Positions 9,801-18,487 of a stretch of 37,488 bases of DNA are shown one piece after another (the first letter of the stretch is position 1; each line of letters starts with the position of its first letter). The position numbers and the translations under genes were made by a program. The stretch is from positions 1 to 37,488 of the forward strand of contig CAZNLJ010000043.1 in assembly GCA_964573725.1 (NCBI GenBank), in the 5' to 3' direction. Below the pieces are notes generated by a model. It saw nothing but the letters and a program-made list of their open reading frames with translations. It was not told the origin of the DNA and did not search any database. Source of the DNA: UBA6168 sp964573725 (GTDB taxonomy: Bacteria; Bacteroidota; Bacteroidia; Chitinophagales; Saprospiraceae).

Positions 9801-10751
9801 AAGAAGGTGGTATACCAGACCCTGGCGCAGGACCCCGGCAGTCCCCTGTTCTCTTTCGACCTGCAGAAGAACGTGGTGTTCAAAGGTAGGGCGAGTGTCC
9901 GGGAGGGCCGGTTCCAGTTTACGTTCGTCGTTCCCAAGGATATCGATTACAACTACGGGATCGGAAAAATCAGCTACTACGCAGCCGACGAGAGCCGGCT
10001 GTCGGATGCCGCCGGCCACTACCGGGAGATCGGCGTCGGCGGATCGGATGCGGCGGCCGTCTCCGACGGCAAGGGCCCGGAAGTGGAGGTGTACCTGAAC
10101 GACGAAAACTTCGTATTCGGAGGCATCACCAATGAAAACCCGGTCTTGTTGGTCCAGCTTTCCGACGACAACGGCATCAACGTCATCGGCAACAGCGTCG
10201 GGCACGACCTCGTCGGCGTATTGGACCAGGACACCCGGAATACCTACCTGCTGAATGATTTCTACGAGGCCGCCGTCGACGACTACACCCGCGGTACCGT
10301 CCGATACCCCTTGTACAAACTTCCGGCCGGACGGCATGAGATCAAGGTACGTGCCTGGGATGTGGCGAACAATCCGGCGGAAGGACTGACGGAGTTCGTG
10401 GTGGCCACCTCGGAAAAGGCGGCCTTGCGACAGGTGCTCAACTATCCGAACCCCTTCACGACCCAGACCTGCTTCCAGTTCGAGCACAACCAGGCCGGGT
10501 TCGACCTGGATGTCAGCGTCCATATTTACACGATATCCGGTCGGCTGATAAAAACTTTGCAGGAAAGAATATTTTCGGCAAGCCATCGTTTAGGCTTAGG
10601 CGATTGCATCCGATGGGATGGTCGGGACGATTACGGGGATACCCTGGCGAGGGGCGTCTACCTTTACAAGGTCCGCATCCGGGCTTTGCACGGTGGGGAT
10701 AATGAGGTGACGGCCGAAAGTGATTTCGAGAAACTGGTCATTCTCCGATAG
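6873..10751 (+). CDS. porU: T9SS C-terminal signal peptidase (sortase) PorU
   Basis: PorU is the gingipain-family (C25) cysteine protease on the cell surface that removes C-terminal signals from T9SS cargo and attaches it. The protein has 1292 residues, within the size range of PorU homologues. A signal peptide covers about residues 1-21 (ending TFA, then QVPPS). A propeptide-like beta domain follows, containing TGNWYKIAVERTGVHRLDY, a typical PorU segment. The C25 catalytic domain runs roughly 560 to 930: ALDIGVGRFPVKTEEEA, then the catalytic His in FLGHGGSKGW (His792) and the catalytic Cys in ITATCSFSGYDD (Cys826), 34 residues apart. A C-terminal FlgD-like/Por-tail domain starts near NYPNPFTTQ (about 1190) and ends with KVRIRALHGG and VILR. 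porV follows on the same strand, as in flavobacteria. Confidence 0.96.
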   Translation: MRIRHTILFLAALAVRSATFAQVPPSLARTLTWQPPVTVIPYEGAPPLVQLRFEGAVHPEGTPGLPVFEERIPLPGPGRLQATLQSVSYEPLVLPEGFEGADAIPTEPTLSVQTVQARRTHAGWISFLPIRRTGAGGYERVRTFTLRLSFEPQAAPVAVRGGNTYTSALSTGNWYKIAVERTGVHRLDYAFLKEELGIPVDNIDPRQIRLFGYGGGILPEVVGAERPDDLPEHAIHIAGEADGRFQPGDYLLFYGEGPDKRTYDPNAQTFGVDINHYDTRNYYFLQTGVATGARIQDLPPGVPGTYQTSTFDELVHYEEDRYNLQHDWVYGQGAGQSFYGDYFKVKTDDDYSQELQVPGIVPGEPIHLSAVFAARVSNTGGSSRFSVTANGKTFPSATFPTTKGGSTDTYAHQQSVSGTFTPTTGTLDIRLEFIRPDNNFNEGWLDFITLNLRRQLRMEGGQLAFRDIRSAAHPTARYELEGSPAQADVWDVTDPLSPGRPSYLRNGDRLVFDSPAAGKIREFVAFDPNGPFPPVYAVGAVPNQNLHGLDGVDMAIVHHADFAGQAARLARHRETHSGLSVALVEVGQLYNEFSSGRKDATAIRDFARMLYDRNPERFRSLLLFGDGSFDARDIYGLGGDFVPVYETPHSLSPIYSFPSDDYFALLDPEEGGDLNIGALDIGVGRFPVKTEEEARLVVDKVIHYDIHSGGLRDWRNRVVFVGDDEDGNLHTGDADDIAVHIGDKNPNLNIDKVYLDAFPQEATFGGVRVPLATDAINASIFKGILAMVFLGHGGSKGWTQERVLKIEDILSWDNKDRLPIIITATCSFSGYDDPSFTSAGEQAFLNGSGGAIALYTTVRPVFASANKKLTEAAVDTLFYKFDHEKPGFGEVLRISKNKSGNASNSRKFTLLGDPAQQLALPVYNIVTTGINGLPVDTGRIDTLRALQKVTVAGEVRDDFGNLLTDFNGIVYPTVFDKKVVYQTLAQDPGSPLFSFDLQKNVVFKGRASVREGRFQFTFVVPKDIDYNYGIGKISYYAADESRLSDAAGHYREIGVGGSDAAAVSDGKGPEVEVYLNDENFVFGGITNENPVLLVQLSDDNGINVIGNSVGHDLVGVLDQDTRNTYLLNDFYEAAVDDYTRGTVRYPLYKLPAGRHEIKVRAWDVANNPAEGLTEFVVATSEKAALRQVLNYPNPFTTQTCFQFEHNQAGFDLDVSVHIYTISGRLIKTLQERIFSASHRLGLGDCIRWDGRDDYGDTLARGVYLYKVRIRALHGGDNEVTAESDFEKLVILR

Positions 10752-11072
10752 CGTGCGGGACCGGGACCGGGATGCCGCGCCCGGGCTTGCCGCCGGCACA
10801 CCGGCCGGGGCAGAACATTCGCCGGGCCTTTCCGTAGTATCTTTGTAATTCCGGTCGGCCATGGTCCGGAACAATATATTTGACAATAGCTGGTTATATT
10901 TGCAAAATTCTGGGAAATGCTTTCGGGGCTCCGACGGCGTCCCGGGGAAGCACCGGGCGGTATGCGTCATCCAATGGCGGACCGACCGGTCGTCGATCCC
11001 CTTTCGGCCGGGTTTTCCGGCGGGCCCAATCCTTCGGGAATCCCGGCAACCCATAAAATCTTACAATATCTC
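10752..11072. other. porU-porV intergenic region
   Basis: This 321-bp gap starts GC-rich, with short imperfect inverted repeats and no T tract. It becomes AT-rich at 10835-10910, where three TAnnTTTG boxes lie. The last 150 bp are GC-rich and in frame with porV, but they lack coding character upstream of the signal peptide and are best read as leader. Confidence 0.5.
10838..10902 (+). promoter_or_regulatory. Three tandem -7 boxes upstream of porV
   Basis: TATCTTTG (10838-10845), TATATTTG (10875-10882) and TATATTTG (10895-10902) all match TAnnTTTG. The last two are identical and start exactly 20 bp apart. They give porV a promoter of its own, with a leader of roughly 165 to 220 nt. Which box is used cannot be told from sequence, as no clean TTG box at 17-23 nt spacing stands out. 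Confidence 0.5.
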
Positions 11073-12320
11073 ATGAGAGGTTTACACACACTGATGATGG
11101 CGCTGGCCTTCGCATCGACCCTGCTGGGCGTACACCCCGCCCTGGGCCAAAGCGGTTGTTTCAAGCAGGACGGCGTCTGGAAGAGCATCACGGGCGGAGA
11201 TTGCGTCAATACCATCCTGACCGCCGTCCCCTTCCTGCGGATTGTGGCGGATGCCCGTTCCGGTGCGATGGGGGATGTCGGCATCGCCTTGTCCCCGGAT
11301 GCCAACGCCATGCATTTCAACCAATCCAAACTCGTATTGGCGGACCAGCCCCTGGGGCTTTCCGCCACTTATACGCCATGGCTCAAGTCCCTGGGCTTGA
11401 ACGATGTCTACCTGGCATACCTGAGCGGCTACTACAAGCTGGACGACCTGCAGGCGGTCGGCATGGGGCTCCGTTACTTTTCCTTGGGGGACATCAACTT
11501 CACGGACGAGAACGGCAATCCCATCGGCAAGGGCCGCCCCAACGAGTTCGAAGTCACCCTCGCTTACTCCCGTAAGCTGACGGAGAAATTCACGGCGGCG
11601 GTCGGCGCGAAATATATCTATTCCAACCTGGCCGCCGGCCAGCAGGTGGACGGCCAGATTATCGAGGCCGGCCAGGCGGGTGCCGCCGACATCTCCTTCA
11701 CATACCATACCGACCTGGAAGTCAACGGTCGCAAGAGCCAGCTGATGATCGGCAGCGCCGTCACCAACATCGGTTCCAAGATCACCTACACCAATGCCGC
11801 CAACCGGCAACGGGATTTCCTGCCCACCAACCTGGGCCTCGGCGCCGCCTGGACCTACCAGATCGACAACTACAACAGCCTGACCCTCGCCGCGGATGCC
11901 AACAAACTGTTGGTGCCTACCCGTTGCTTCGATGATCCGGATACGCCGGAAAACGAATGCGACCTGGACGGGAACAATGTCAGCGACTGGCGGGAAGCGT
12001 CTCCTATCTCCGGTATCTTCAGCTCCTTTTCGGACGCACCCAACGGTTTCGAAGAGGAACTCAAGGAAATCATGTACTCCGTCGGTATCGAATACTGGTA
12101 CGACAAACAGTTCGCCATCCGTGCCGGATACTTCACCGAAAGCCGCAGCAAGGGCGACCGGCATTACCTGACCGTAGGCCTCGGCCTGAAATACAATATA
12201 TTCGGCTTGAATTTCTCTTATTTGGTCCCGACCACCAACCAGCGGAATCCCCTGGATAACACCTTGCGGTTCTCCTTGCTCTTCGATTTCGGCGTCCTTG
12301 ATGCGGATGCCCTCGAGTAA
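11073..12320 (+). CDS. porV: T9SS outer membrane shuttle protein PorV
   Basis: PorV is a FadL-like outer membrane barrel that collects folded cargo from the T9SS translocon and passes it to PorU. The start at 11073 gives a clean signal peptide (MRGLHTLMMALAFASTLLGV, then a cleavage site near GQ at 26) and a 415-residue protein; the frame is open 52 codons further upstream but that stretch is arginine/proline-rich non-coding sequence. The family signature is present just after the signal: NTILTAVPFLRIVADAR, SGAMGDVGIALSPDANAMHF and NQSKLVLA. Later segments (FEVTLAYSRKLTEKFTAAVG, LGLGAAWTY, AIRAGYFTESRSKGDRHYL, GLGLKYNIFGLNFSYLVP) are typical barrel strands. It is downstream of porU with a 321-bp gap and its own promoter boxes. 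Confidence 0.95.
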   Translation: MRGLHTLMMALAFASTLLGVHPALGQSGCFKQDGVWKSITGGDCVNTILTAVPFLRIVADARSGAMGDVGIALSPDANAMHFNQSKLVLADQPLGLSATYTPWLKSLGLNDVYLAYLSGYYKLDDLQAVGMGLRYFSLGDINFTDENGNPIGKGRPNEFEVTLAYSRKLTEKFTAAVGAKYIYSNLAAGQQVDGQIIEAGQAGAADISFTYHTDLEVNGRKSQLMIGSAVTNIGSKITYTNAANRQRDFLPTNLGLGAAWTYQIDNYNSLTLAADANKLLVPTRCFDDPDTPENECDLDGNNVSDWREASPISGIFSSFSDAPNGFEEELKEIMYSVGIEYWYDKQFAIRAGYFTESRSKGDRHYLTVGLGLKYNIFGLNFSYLVPTTNQRNPLDNTLRFSLLFDFGVLDADALE

Positions 12321-12337
12321 GTGACGCTCCGGTTCCG

Positions 12338-12369
12338 GGCGCCCGTTTTCAAGTGGGAAAACGGGCGCC
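12338..12369 (+). terminator. Strong hairpin just after porV
   Basis: A perfect 13-bp inverted repeat (12338-12350 with 12357-12369, 6-nt loop AAGTGG) begins 18 bp after the porV stop. The stem itself carries TTTT/AAAA, but no T run follows, so it may be a transcript 3' end stabiliser or an unusual terminator. Confidence 0.5.
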
Positions 12370-13169
12370 GGTCCATCCGGATCCCGCCCCGCCCCCCTTC
12401 CCATTTCCCCTTCGCGCCTGTCAATTTCGGCGGGACGCCCCACAGGCGGGCTTCCTTCCGCCTGCGGACCGTAGGTCGGAGCACCCCGATCCTTTCCGGA
12501 AAGCAATTGCCGGCCGGTACTTCCATTCCGGGGCGACCGAGCTCATTTTTGACGGGATCAAGCTTTTTGGCATCATTTTTCCTCCTGTATCATCACACTT
12601 CCTTCCTTCTCATTTTACAAAAAAAGTCTTCCGGCTGCCATTGGCGGTGTGCATTTCCTTTGTATCGGTCCAGGTGGCTTATCGAGGTTCCGGTCGCGAC
12701 GCACACACACATCCGCCCCCGCCCCTTCGGAGCGGGCTTCCATCGGCAAGGGGTACCGGAAGACTTACCCAGGCAATCTCTCCCACACACGCTCCCACAC
12801 CACTCCCTTTCACTCAGTATGTCCGTACAGGCCGGTTTGAGTCCGGTTTGCGGACCGGTCTCCTGCCCGCAATCATCAGGGCGGGGCAACTCGGCCATCC
12901 GGCTGTCGAGGGCTTTTGTCGCCGACCACCGGTACGGACAGGATTAACGGCTGAAAAGCAAGCCACTGGCGAAACGATACGTCGCCGGCGGGATATCCGT
13001 CGGCGGTGCGCCTGACCGGCATCGGTTGTCGAGGACCAGGTGACGCGGCGTGCCATGTCCGACCCCTTGGGAAGACCATCCGCCGGATTGGGGCCGCGTA
13101 TCGGAAGTTCCGGGATAAGACGCACTGTAACAAGAACCCCGTCGGGTTGGCTGCATAAAAAACAAGAAC
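12370..13169. other. Long non-coding leader region before the first giant cargo gene
   Basis: 800 bp without a convincing gene. Open frames exist on both strands, but they are rich in Arg/Pro and show no domain. The segment 12540-12665 is AT-richer; it has repeated CATTTTT/TCATTTT words and a near-consensus -7 sequence (TTCCTTTG, 12655-12662). The 3' end before the ATG at 13170 is A-rich (ATAAAAAACAAGAAC), as expected for a Bacteroidota start without Shine-Dalgarno. Confidence 0.5.
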
Positions 13170-16100
13170 ATGACCTTACGATCCCTGGTAACGGGATGGC
13201 TACTGCTATGGGTAGCCGGGGCACCGCTTTGGTCCCAATCATGCGACTGCCTGTCCACCGGAAACTGTCCGGTTCCCATCACGGACAACGGGTCTTTCCA
13301 GGGGGCGCTCGACATCACCGTCAATGGGCCCAACGACCTGGGCGAGAATCCGTTGACGGCCGTTTGTTTCACCATCAGCCACACCTGGATCGGAGACCTG
13401 AGCGTATCGCTGACCGCCCCGGACGGTACGAGTTACCTGCTGATGGCGGACCAGAACAACAACTACGGCGGTTGCGGGATGATGCAGGACAACATCGACG
13501 TCTGTATCGTGACCGGGACAGGGAATCCGTTGACCAACAACACGGAATACCAGTGCAACCCGGCGCCGTGCGCCCTGGGGTTCTGTTGTCTCAACGGTAA
13601 CTGGACGGTTGCCTGCGGCGGGGTGACGGACCCCTTGACCGGTTCGGTGCAGGCTCCCGGATGCGACCTGAACGACTTCAACGTGCCGGGATCCCCGGCG
13701 AACGGGACCTGGACGCTCACGGTGAACGATGTCTGCAACATGGACACGGGGGTGTTGCACAACTTTTCCCTACATTTTGCGAACGGCACCCAATCCTGCC
13801 TGTCCTGCGAAGCGGAAGGCGGGCAATTCGACACCCTGGCCGCGGCAATCGTTTGTCCGGCACATACCGTCTTTCCGGAGAACCTGGTCTCGAATTTCCC
13901 CGCCGGTGTGGCACCGGACACCACCCTGTACGGCTACACGTATGTCATCACCCGGAACGACACCCTCTTGGCGGTCACGGACCAACCGGACCTGGGGCAG
14001 TATCCTGCCGGGACGTACCGGTTGTACGGCTTGTCATACTACTTGGCGGACAGCGTGCGCCTTTCCGAGTTGCCGGGGCTGGACCTCGCCGGGGCGCAGC
14101 AACTGCTGGGGTCACCGACGGAGACCCTATGTGCCGACCTCACCGATAACTGCCTGACGTTCGAATTGCTGCCGGAATTGCTTCCGACGACCATCGACAC
14201 GGTGCTGTGCCAGGGGCAGTGCCTGCAGGTCGGGGAGGAGCTGGTCTGTGGCTCGGACACCTTGCGGCTGGAGACGGCGGCCGGTTGCGATAGCCTGGTG
14301 GTTGTCCGCCTGACTTTCGTTGCGCCGGACACCAGTCATCGGGAAGAGACGGTTTGTCCGGGCGAGGGGGTGGCCATAGGCGACTCCACCTATACTGCGC
14401 CGGGCATCCATACCATCATCTGGGCAGACGAGGGGGGGTGTGACCAGGTCCTCGTGCTGCGGATCGAAACCGTTCCGGTCATGGCCCTGTTGTCCGGTCC
14501 GGATACCGTGCTGTTGACTTGTGAAAATCCGGCGGTAACGCTGGACGCCGGCTTGTCCGTGGGCCAGGTGTTGGCATGGAACGGGCCGCAGGGGCAAGTC
14601 GACACCGGCGCCTTGTTCAGTACAGGAACGGCGGGAGCATATACCTTGGTGGCGACGGCATCGGCGGGCGGGAAGACGTGTCGGGACACGCTCCCGGTGC
14701 TGGTCATCGACAGTTTGGTCCCGCCGCAGTTGGAGTTGGCGGACGACCTGGTGAGCTTTTGTACCGGGGAGGGAGTGGATTTGGCATCCTTGTTAATCGG
14801 CAACAGTGGCGGGTCTTACACAACCCTTACCTATCACGACGCCTTTCCGGTATCGGCCGGCAACCAGTTGTCCGGATCTTACGTCCAGCCGGATGAAAAC
14901 CGGACCTATTACCTGTGGGCAAGCGCGGGGATATGCGAGCAGGTGGTTCCGGTCGTGGTCCAGCTGACATCCATCCCGGAAGGGCTTGGTTTTTCGATGG
15001 AATCCCCTGTTTGTGCGGGGGATACGGCATTTGTGACCTATACGGGGGCGGGCGGTCCGGATTTGGTGTGGGAATGGGAGACCGGGGGCGGTGTATCCTG
15101 TGCGTCGGACGGGCTGCTGCAGGGATTGGTCTGGGATCAGTCCGGCACCTATGCGGTGACCTCGTCGGTGACCTTCGGAGGATGTACGGGGGTATGGCTG
15201 GACACGCAATGGGTGGAGGTATCATCCCCGCCGGTGGCACCCCTCATCGGATGCCATGCGACGACGGAGAGCGTGACCTGGTATTGGGAAGCGGCGTCCG
15301 AGGGGGTATCCTATGAGGTGGCTTTGGCCGGCGGCGGCGTGTACCAACCGGCGGAGCCGTTTTTCACGGTCGGGGGATTAGCCCCGGGAGACAGTGTCAC
15401 GATGACGTTGACGGCGGTCGGGAGCGGCGCATGCGGGAGTGTGGCGGAGACATCGACCTGTGCGGCCTTACCTTGTCCGGATATCGGGCTTGAGCTGTCG
15501 GTGCCACCGGCCTATTGCCGGGCCGATACATCCCAGCCGATCCAGTTGTCGGCCGTCTTGACAGGTGCCGATGCGGATGCCGGCACATGGCACTGGTCGG
15601 GCGGCGGGATGCCGCCGGGTAGCGCGGGGTGGTTCGATCCCCAGCTGGCGGCATCGGGTACGAATCTGGTGACGGTCACTTACACGGCGGGGAATTGCGC
15701 CTATGCCGCGCAACAGGAAATCACGGTAAACGACCTTCCGGAAGTCGACTTGTCGATTGTCACGCCGCTATGCCAGGCCGGGGAAGGGCTTGTCCATGTG
15801 ACCGGTGCATGGGGCGAAGGCACCCAATGGGAGTGGGACTATGACGGGGCGACCGTATCGGTGGGGGCGGACGGGATTCCGCAGGCATTGAGTTGGCCCG
15901 TGGCCGGTTTGTACGAAGTGGAGGGGACCGTGACGGCGGGCAATTGTCCGCCGGTGATCCTGACGGCAGCAGTGGAGGTGGAAGCACCGGTAGCTGCGCC
16001 CGGATTTTCCTGTGAGGCGACCACCGGGTCGGTAGTATTCTTTTGGGATACCGTTCCGGGAGCCACGGGATACGAGGCCATGGTGACGGAGGGCCCCTCG

Positions 16101-17537
16101 GGAATTTTCACGGATTTGACGAGTTACACGATAACGGGGCTGCCACCCGGCACCACCGTGGCCCTTTCCGTGTCCGCGTCGGGTGACTATGCCTGCGGGG
16201 CACCGGTTTGGGAGCAGACCTGCGCATCGTTACCATGTCCGCCGCGCACCCTGGACATCCTGGCGCCGGCGCTGGTCTGTGTGGACGGGTCGACCGGGCC
16301 CTTGGTCTTGGGTGCCGAGGTCGGCGGCGGGTCCGGGGCGGACACCCTGAGCTGGCATGGGGTAGGCATGGTGGATACGCTGGCAGGCCTTTGGGACCCG
16401 GTGCTGGCGGGAAGCGGGGTGCATACGGTAAGCTTGGTGGCCGTTTCCGGCAATTGCATCGACAGCGTACACCACCCCATCCTGGTGGCCGGGCGGCCGG
16501 ATGCCGATGCAGGTCCGGACCAGGCATTCGATTGTAGGACGGGGCCCTCGGCACAACTCGGAAGCGGGACGTTTCCGGAGGATGCCGCCTACCGGTACAG
16601 CTGGACGGCGATGGGGAAAGCCTTTCCGGGAGATCCGACAATCGGCCGGCCGACGGTCAATCTGGCGGGCACCTTCCGATTGACCGTCACGGACACCCTG
16701 TCCGGTTGCCAGGCAACGGATGAGGTGACGGTGACGGACCTGCGCAGCGACCCGGTCCCGATAATCTCCCTGACACCGGTCAGTTGCCGTGGTGCGGCAG
16801 ACGGGGAGCTCCGTGTCGATACGGTAATGCCGGGCATACCTCCTTTCCTGTACACCTTGGACGGGGAAACACAAACCGGCCATCCGATTTTCTCGGGCCT
16901 CGTCCCCGGTACTTACGAATTGACCGTGGAGGATATGGCCGGATGCGAAGGCGGATACGCGGTCGAATTGGCGGAGGCCGACAGTTTGTGGGTGACCGTG
17001 TCGGCAATAGATCCCGATCGGCCGTTCATCCGGTCGGGGGAGCGCATCCGGTTGGCGGCCGACGTGAGCGTGCCGGCCGCCATGCTGGACGATATCCGGT
17101 GGACACCTTCGGAATTATTGGATTGCGCAGCCTGTCTGACGCCGACCGCGACCTTGTACCGAACCACAACCCTGGACTTGTCGGTAAGGGCAGGCGGCTG
17201 CCTAGCCACGGCGGCGATAACCGTCCTGGTGGACCGGCGGGACCCCTTGTACGTACCGACGGCCTTCACGCCCAACGGTGACGGGACCAACGATGTCTTC
17301 CGCCTGTATGCCGGTCCGGATATCAGCCGGGTGACCGCTTTCCGGATATTCGACCGGTGGGGAGAGGCTGTCTTCGCGTGTGAGGATTTCTTGCCCTCGG
17401 ACGAAACCGGCCAGTGGGACGGGACATTCCGGGGAGGTAGGCCCTTGGATGCCGGTGTCTTTGTCTGGACCGTCCAGGTGGAGCGAATGGACGGAACCCG
17501 GGAGTCGCTCAGCGGGGAAGTCAACCTCATCCGATGA
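13170..17537 (+). CDS. Secreted giant with P-domain, two PKD-Fn3-Ig-like triads and type B T9SS sorting domain
   Basis: A 1455-residue secreted or surface protein. A signal peptide ends near WSQ (23). A proprotein-convertase P-domain (about 25-210) contains NDLGENPLTAVCFTISHTW, IGDLSVSLTAPDGTSYLLMA and GTWTLTVNDVC. Next come Cys-rich repeats of the GCDSLVVVRLTF type (about 330-430) and Ig-like segments to 605. Two triads follow (606-858 and 859-1111), each a PKD-like, an Fn3-like (PGATGYEAMV, ITGLPPGTTV) and an Ig-like unit. Then comes a tail with an ADAGPDQ domain and a SprB-like repeat (VSCRGAADGELRVD), and a CHU_C sorting domain with YVPTAFTPNGDGTNDVF and IFDRWGEAVF. No catalytic domain is seen, so an adhesin or matrix role is inferred. 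The next gene is a colinear paralogue with four triads. Export by the PorU/PorV/SprF machinery encoded next door is expected for CHU_C proteins. Confidence 0.93.
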   Translation: MTLRSLVTGWLLLWVAGAPLWSQSCDCLSTGNCPVPITDNGSFQGALDITVNGPNDLGENPLTAVCFTISHTWIGDLSVSLTAPDGTSYLLMADQNNNYGGCGMMQDNIDVCIVTGTGNPLTNNTEYQCNPAPCALGFCCLNGNWTVACGGVTDPLTGSVQAPGCDLNDFNVPGSPANGTWTLTVNDVCNMDTGVLHNFSLHFANGTQSCLSCEAEGGQFDTLAAAIVCPAHTVFPENLVSNFPAGVAPDTTLYGYTYVITRNDTLLAVTDQPDLGQYPAGTYRLYGLSYYLADSVRLSELPGLDLAGAQQLLGSPTETLCADLTDNCLTFELLPELLPTTIDTVLCQGQCLQVGEELVCGSDTLRLETAAGCDSLVVVRLTFVAPDTSHREETVCPGEGVAIGDSTYTAPGIHTIIWADEGGCDQVLVLRIETVPVMALLSGPDTVLLTCENPAVTLDAGLSVGQVLAWNGPQGQVDTGALFSTGTAGAYTLVATASAGGKTCRDTLPVLVIDSLVPPQLELADDLVSFCTGEGVDLASLLIGNSGGSYTTLTYHDAFPVSAGNQLSGSYVQPDENRTYYLWASAGICEQVVPVVVQLTSIPEGLGFSMESPVCAGDTAFVTYTGAGGPDLVWEWETGGGVSCASDGLLQGLVWDQSGTYAVTSSVTFGGCTGVWLDTQWVEVSSPPVAPLIGCHATTESVTWYWEAASEGVSYEVALAGGGVYQPAEPFFTVGGLAPGDSVTMTLTAVGSGACGSVAETSTCAALPCPDIGLELSVPPAYCRADTSQPIQLSAVLTGADADAGTWHWSGGGMPPGSAGWFDPQLAASGTNLVTVTYTAGNCAYAAQQEITVNDLPEVDLSIVTPLCQAGEGLVHVTGAWGEGTQWEWDYDGATVSVGADGIPQALSWPVAGLYEVEGTVTAGNCPPVILTAAVEVEAPVAAPGFSCEATTGSVVFFWDTVPGATGYEAMVTEGPSGIFTDLTSYTITGLPPGTTVALSVSASGDYACGAPVWEQTCASLPCPPRTLDILAPALVCVDGSTGPLVLGAEVGGGSGADTLSWHGVGMVDTLAGLWDPVLAGSGVHTVSLVAVSGNCIDSVHHPILVAGRPDADAGPDQAFDCRTGPSAQLGSGTFPEDAAYRYSWTAMGKAFPGDPTIGRPTVNLAGTFRLTVTDTLSGCQATDEVTVTDLRSDPVPIISLTPVSCRGAADGELRVDTVMPGIPPFLYTLDGETQTGHPIFSGLVPGTYELTVEDMAGCEGGYAVELAEADSLWVTVSAIDPDRPFIRSGERIRLAADVSVPAAMLDDIRWTPSELLDCAACLTPTATLYRTTTLDLSVRAGGCLATAAITVLVDRRDPLYVPTAFTPNGDGTNDVFRLYAGPDISRVTAFRIFDRWGEAVFACEDFLPSDETGQWDGTFRGGRPLDAGVFVWTVQVERMDGTRESLSGEVNLIR
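14985..16502 (+). repeat. Two in-frame copies of a 253-residue triad
   Basis: Copy 1 spans 14985-15743 and copy 2 spans 15744-16502, each 759 bp. Both run PKD-like, Fn3-like, Ig-like in the same order, with shared anchors such as SPVC or TPLC near the start, the ATTESV/ATTGSV Fn3 start, and TYTAGNC or VAVSGNC near the end. They are clearly diverged in sequence, so this is an old duplication. Confidence 0.85.
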
Positions 17538-18487
17538 ACGGACAGGTGACCACCATACGGGTGGCAAATCCCCCCGGTCGACCTTGCTGCGGGCAGTACC
17601 CTACGCTTCCGGCTTGAGCACCGGACCATATCATTCGGTCAAAGCCGACGTCCATACCTGGTACCCTGTCGGCAACAAGGGTACCGGAACCACCTTTTTC
17701 TTCCGCTTCTCTGCTTTCCTTCCCTTTCGGCGGGGACCGAACCTGGTCCCCAAGCCCGGCCGAGCGCTTGCAAAGCGGCCGGTGCGGGGCATTCTTCCGC
17801 CTTCGAATTGCATACCATTTCGAGTACCGTTATATTGGCCTTCCAAAAGATGTCAGGCATCCAGTCGGAACGACAAAAGCCAGGGTTCCGTTCGAATGCA
17901 CGCGTACAGGCGTTGCCGCATCCGGCTACCGGCAGACGGGAAACGGTGGCTTGCCAGTCTTTCTGTTCCATGGACAGGCGGCTGATTGATGTTGCCGCTC
18001 CGCGGTGAATCCGTCCTGTCAACGAATCACATGATTGAATCGGATAATTGGAGACAAGCGCTTCCATGGAGGATCCGATAAGGGGAAAGCCGTCAGGTCG
18101 AACCAGGGGGTTTCTCAATCCCGCATGCGGCGAAGGGGCGGTAAGTGCAGCAAGAGCGGGGTCGACGTGGATTGATATTTGAATAAGACCCTTTGGCCGG
18201 CGCCGATTCGGAGGCATCGATTCGGCGGCGGGGCAGGACGCCGGTACGGGGGTACGATGTCGGTCGCTGCCGGCGAAGCGATGCCGGGGAAGGAAGGAGA
18301 TAACGAAATTACGGTAGGGACATCCGGCAATACCATTACATTTGCAAGACACCCCGGGGCGGGCCATCCGCGCACCGGGTCACCGGGCCGGACGAAGATC
18401 GGCGGTCCGATCGGACGGAACGATGGGTGGCGATTGGGTCGAAGAAGGTTGCCATCGGGGCCATCCGGGAAGCAGAAATAAGAAAAA
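17538..18487. other. Long non-coding region between the two giant genes
   Basis: 950 bp with no convincing gene. A possible hairpin follows the first giant gene: an 8-bp stem (17660-17667 with 17678-17685), with CCACCTTTTTC starting about 5 bp after it, is a weak terminator candidate. A 242-codon minus-strand frame (17639-18367) has no recognisable domain. A clear -7 promoter box lies at 18337. The stretch before the ATG at 18488 is A-rich (GCAGAAATAAGAAAAA). Confidence 0.5.
18337..18344 (+). promoter_or_regulatory. -7 box for the 1960-residue cargo gene
   Basis: TACATTTG, in context ATTACATTTGCAAG, is a very typical Bacteroidota -7 element. It predicts transcription starting near 18351, with a leader of about 137 nt. 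No TTG -33 box is seen within 25 bp upstream. Confidence 0.55.

Noticed and set aside
12353..13015. 220-codon plus-strand ORF after porV
   Set aside because: Arg/Pro-rich translation without domains, and it begins inside the porV hairpin; most likely non-coding.
17639..18367. 242-codon minus-strand ORF between the two giants
   Set aside because: No recognisable motif or signal peptide, unusual composition for this genome's proteins, and it overlaps the -7 box of the downstream gene.
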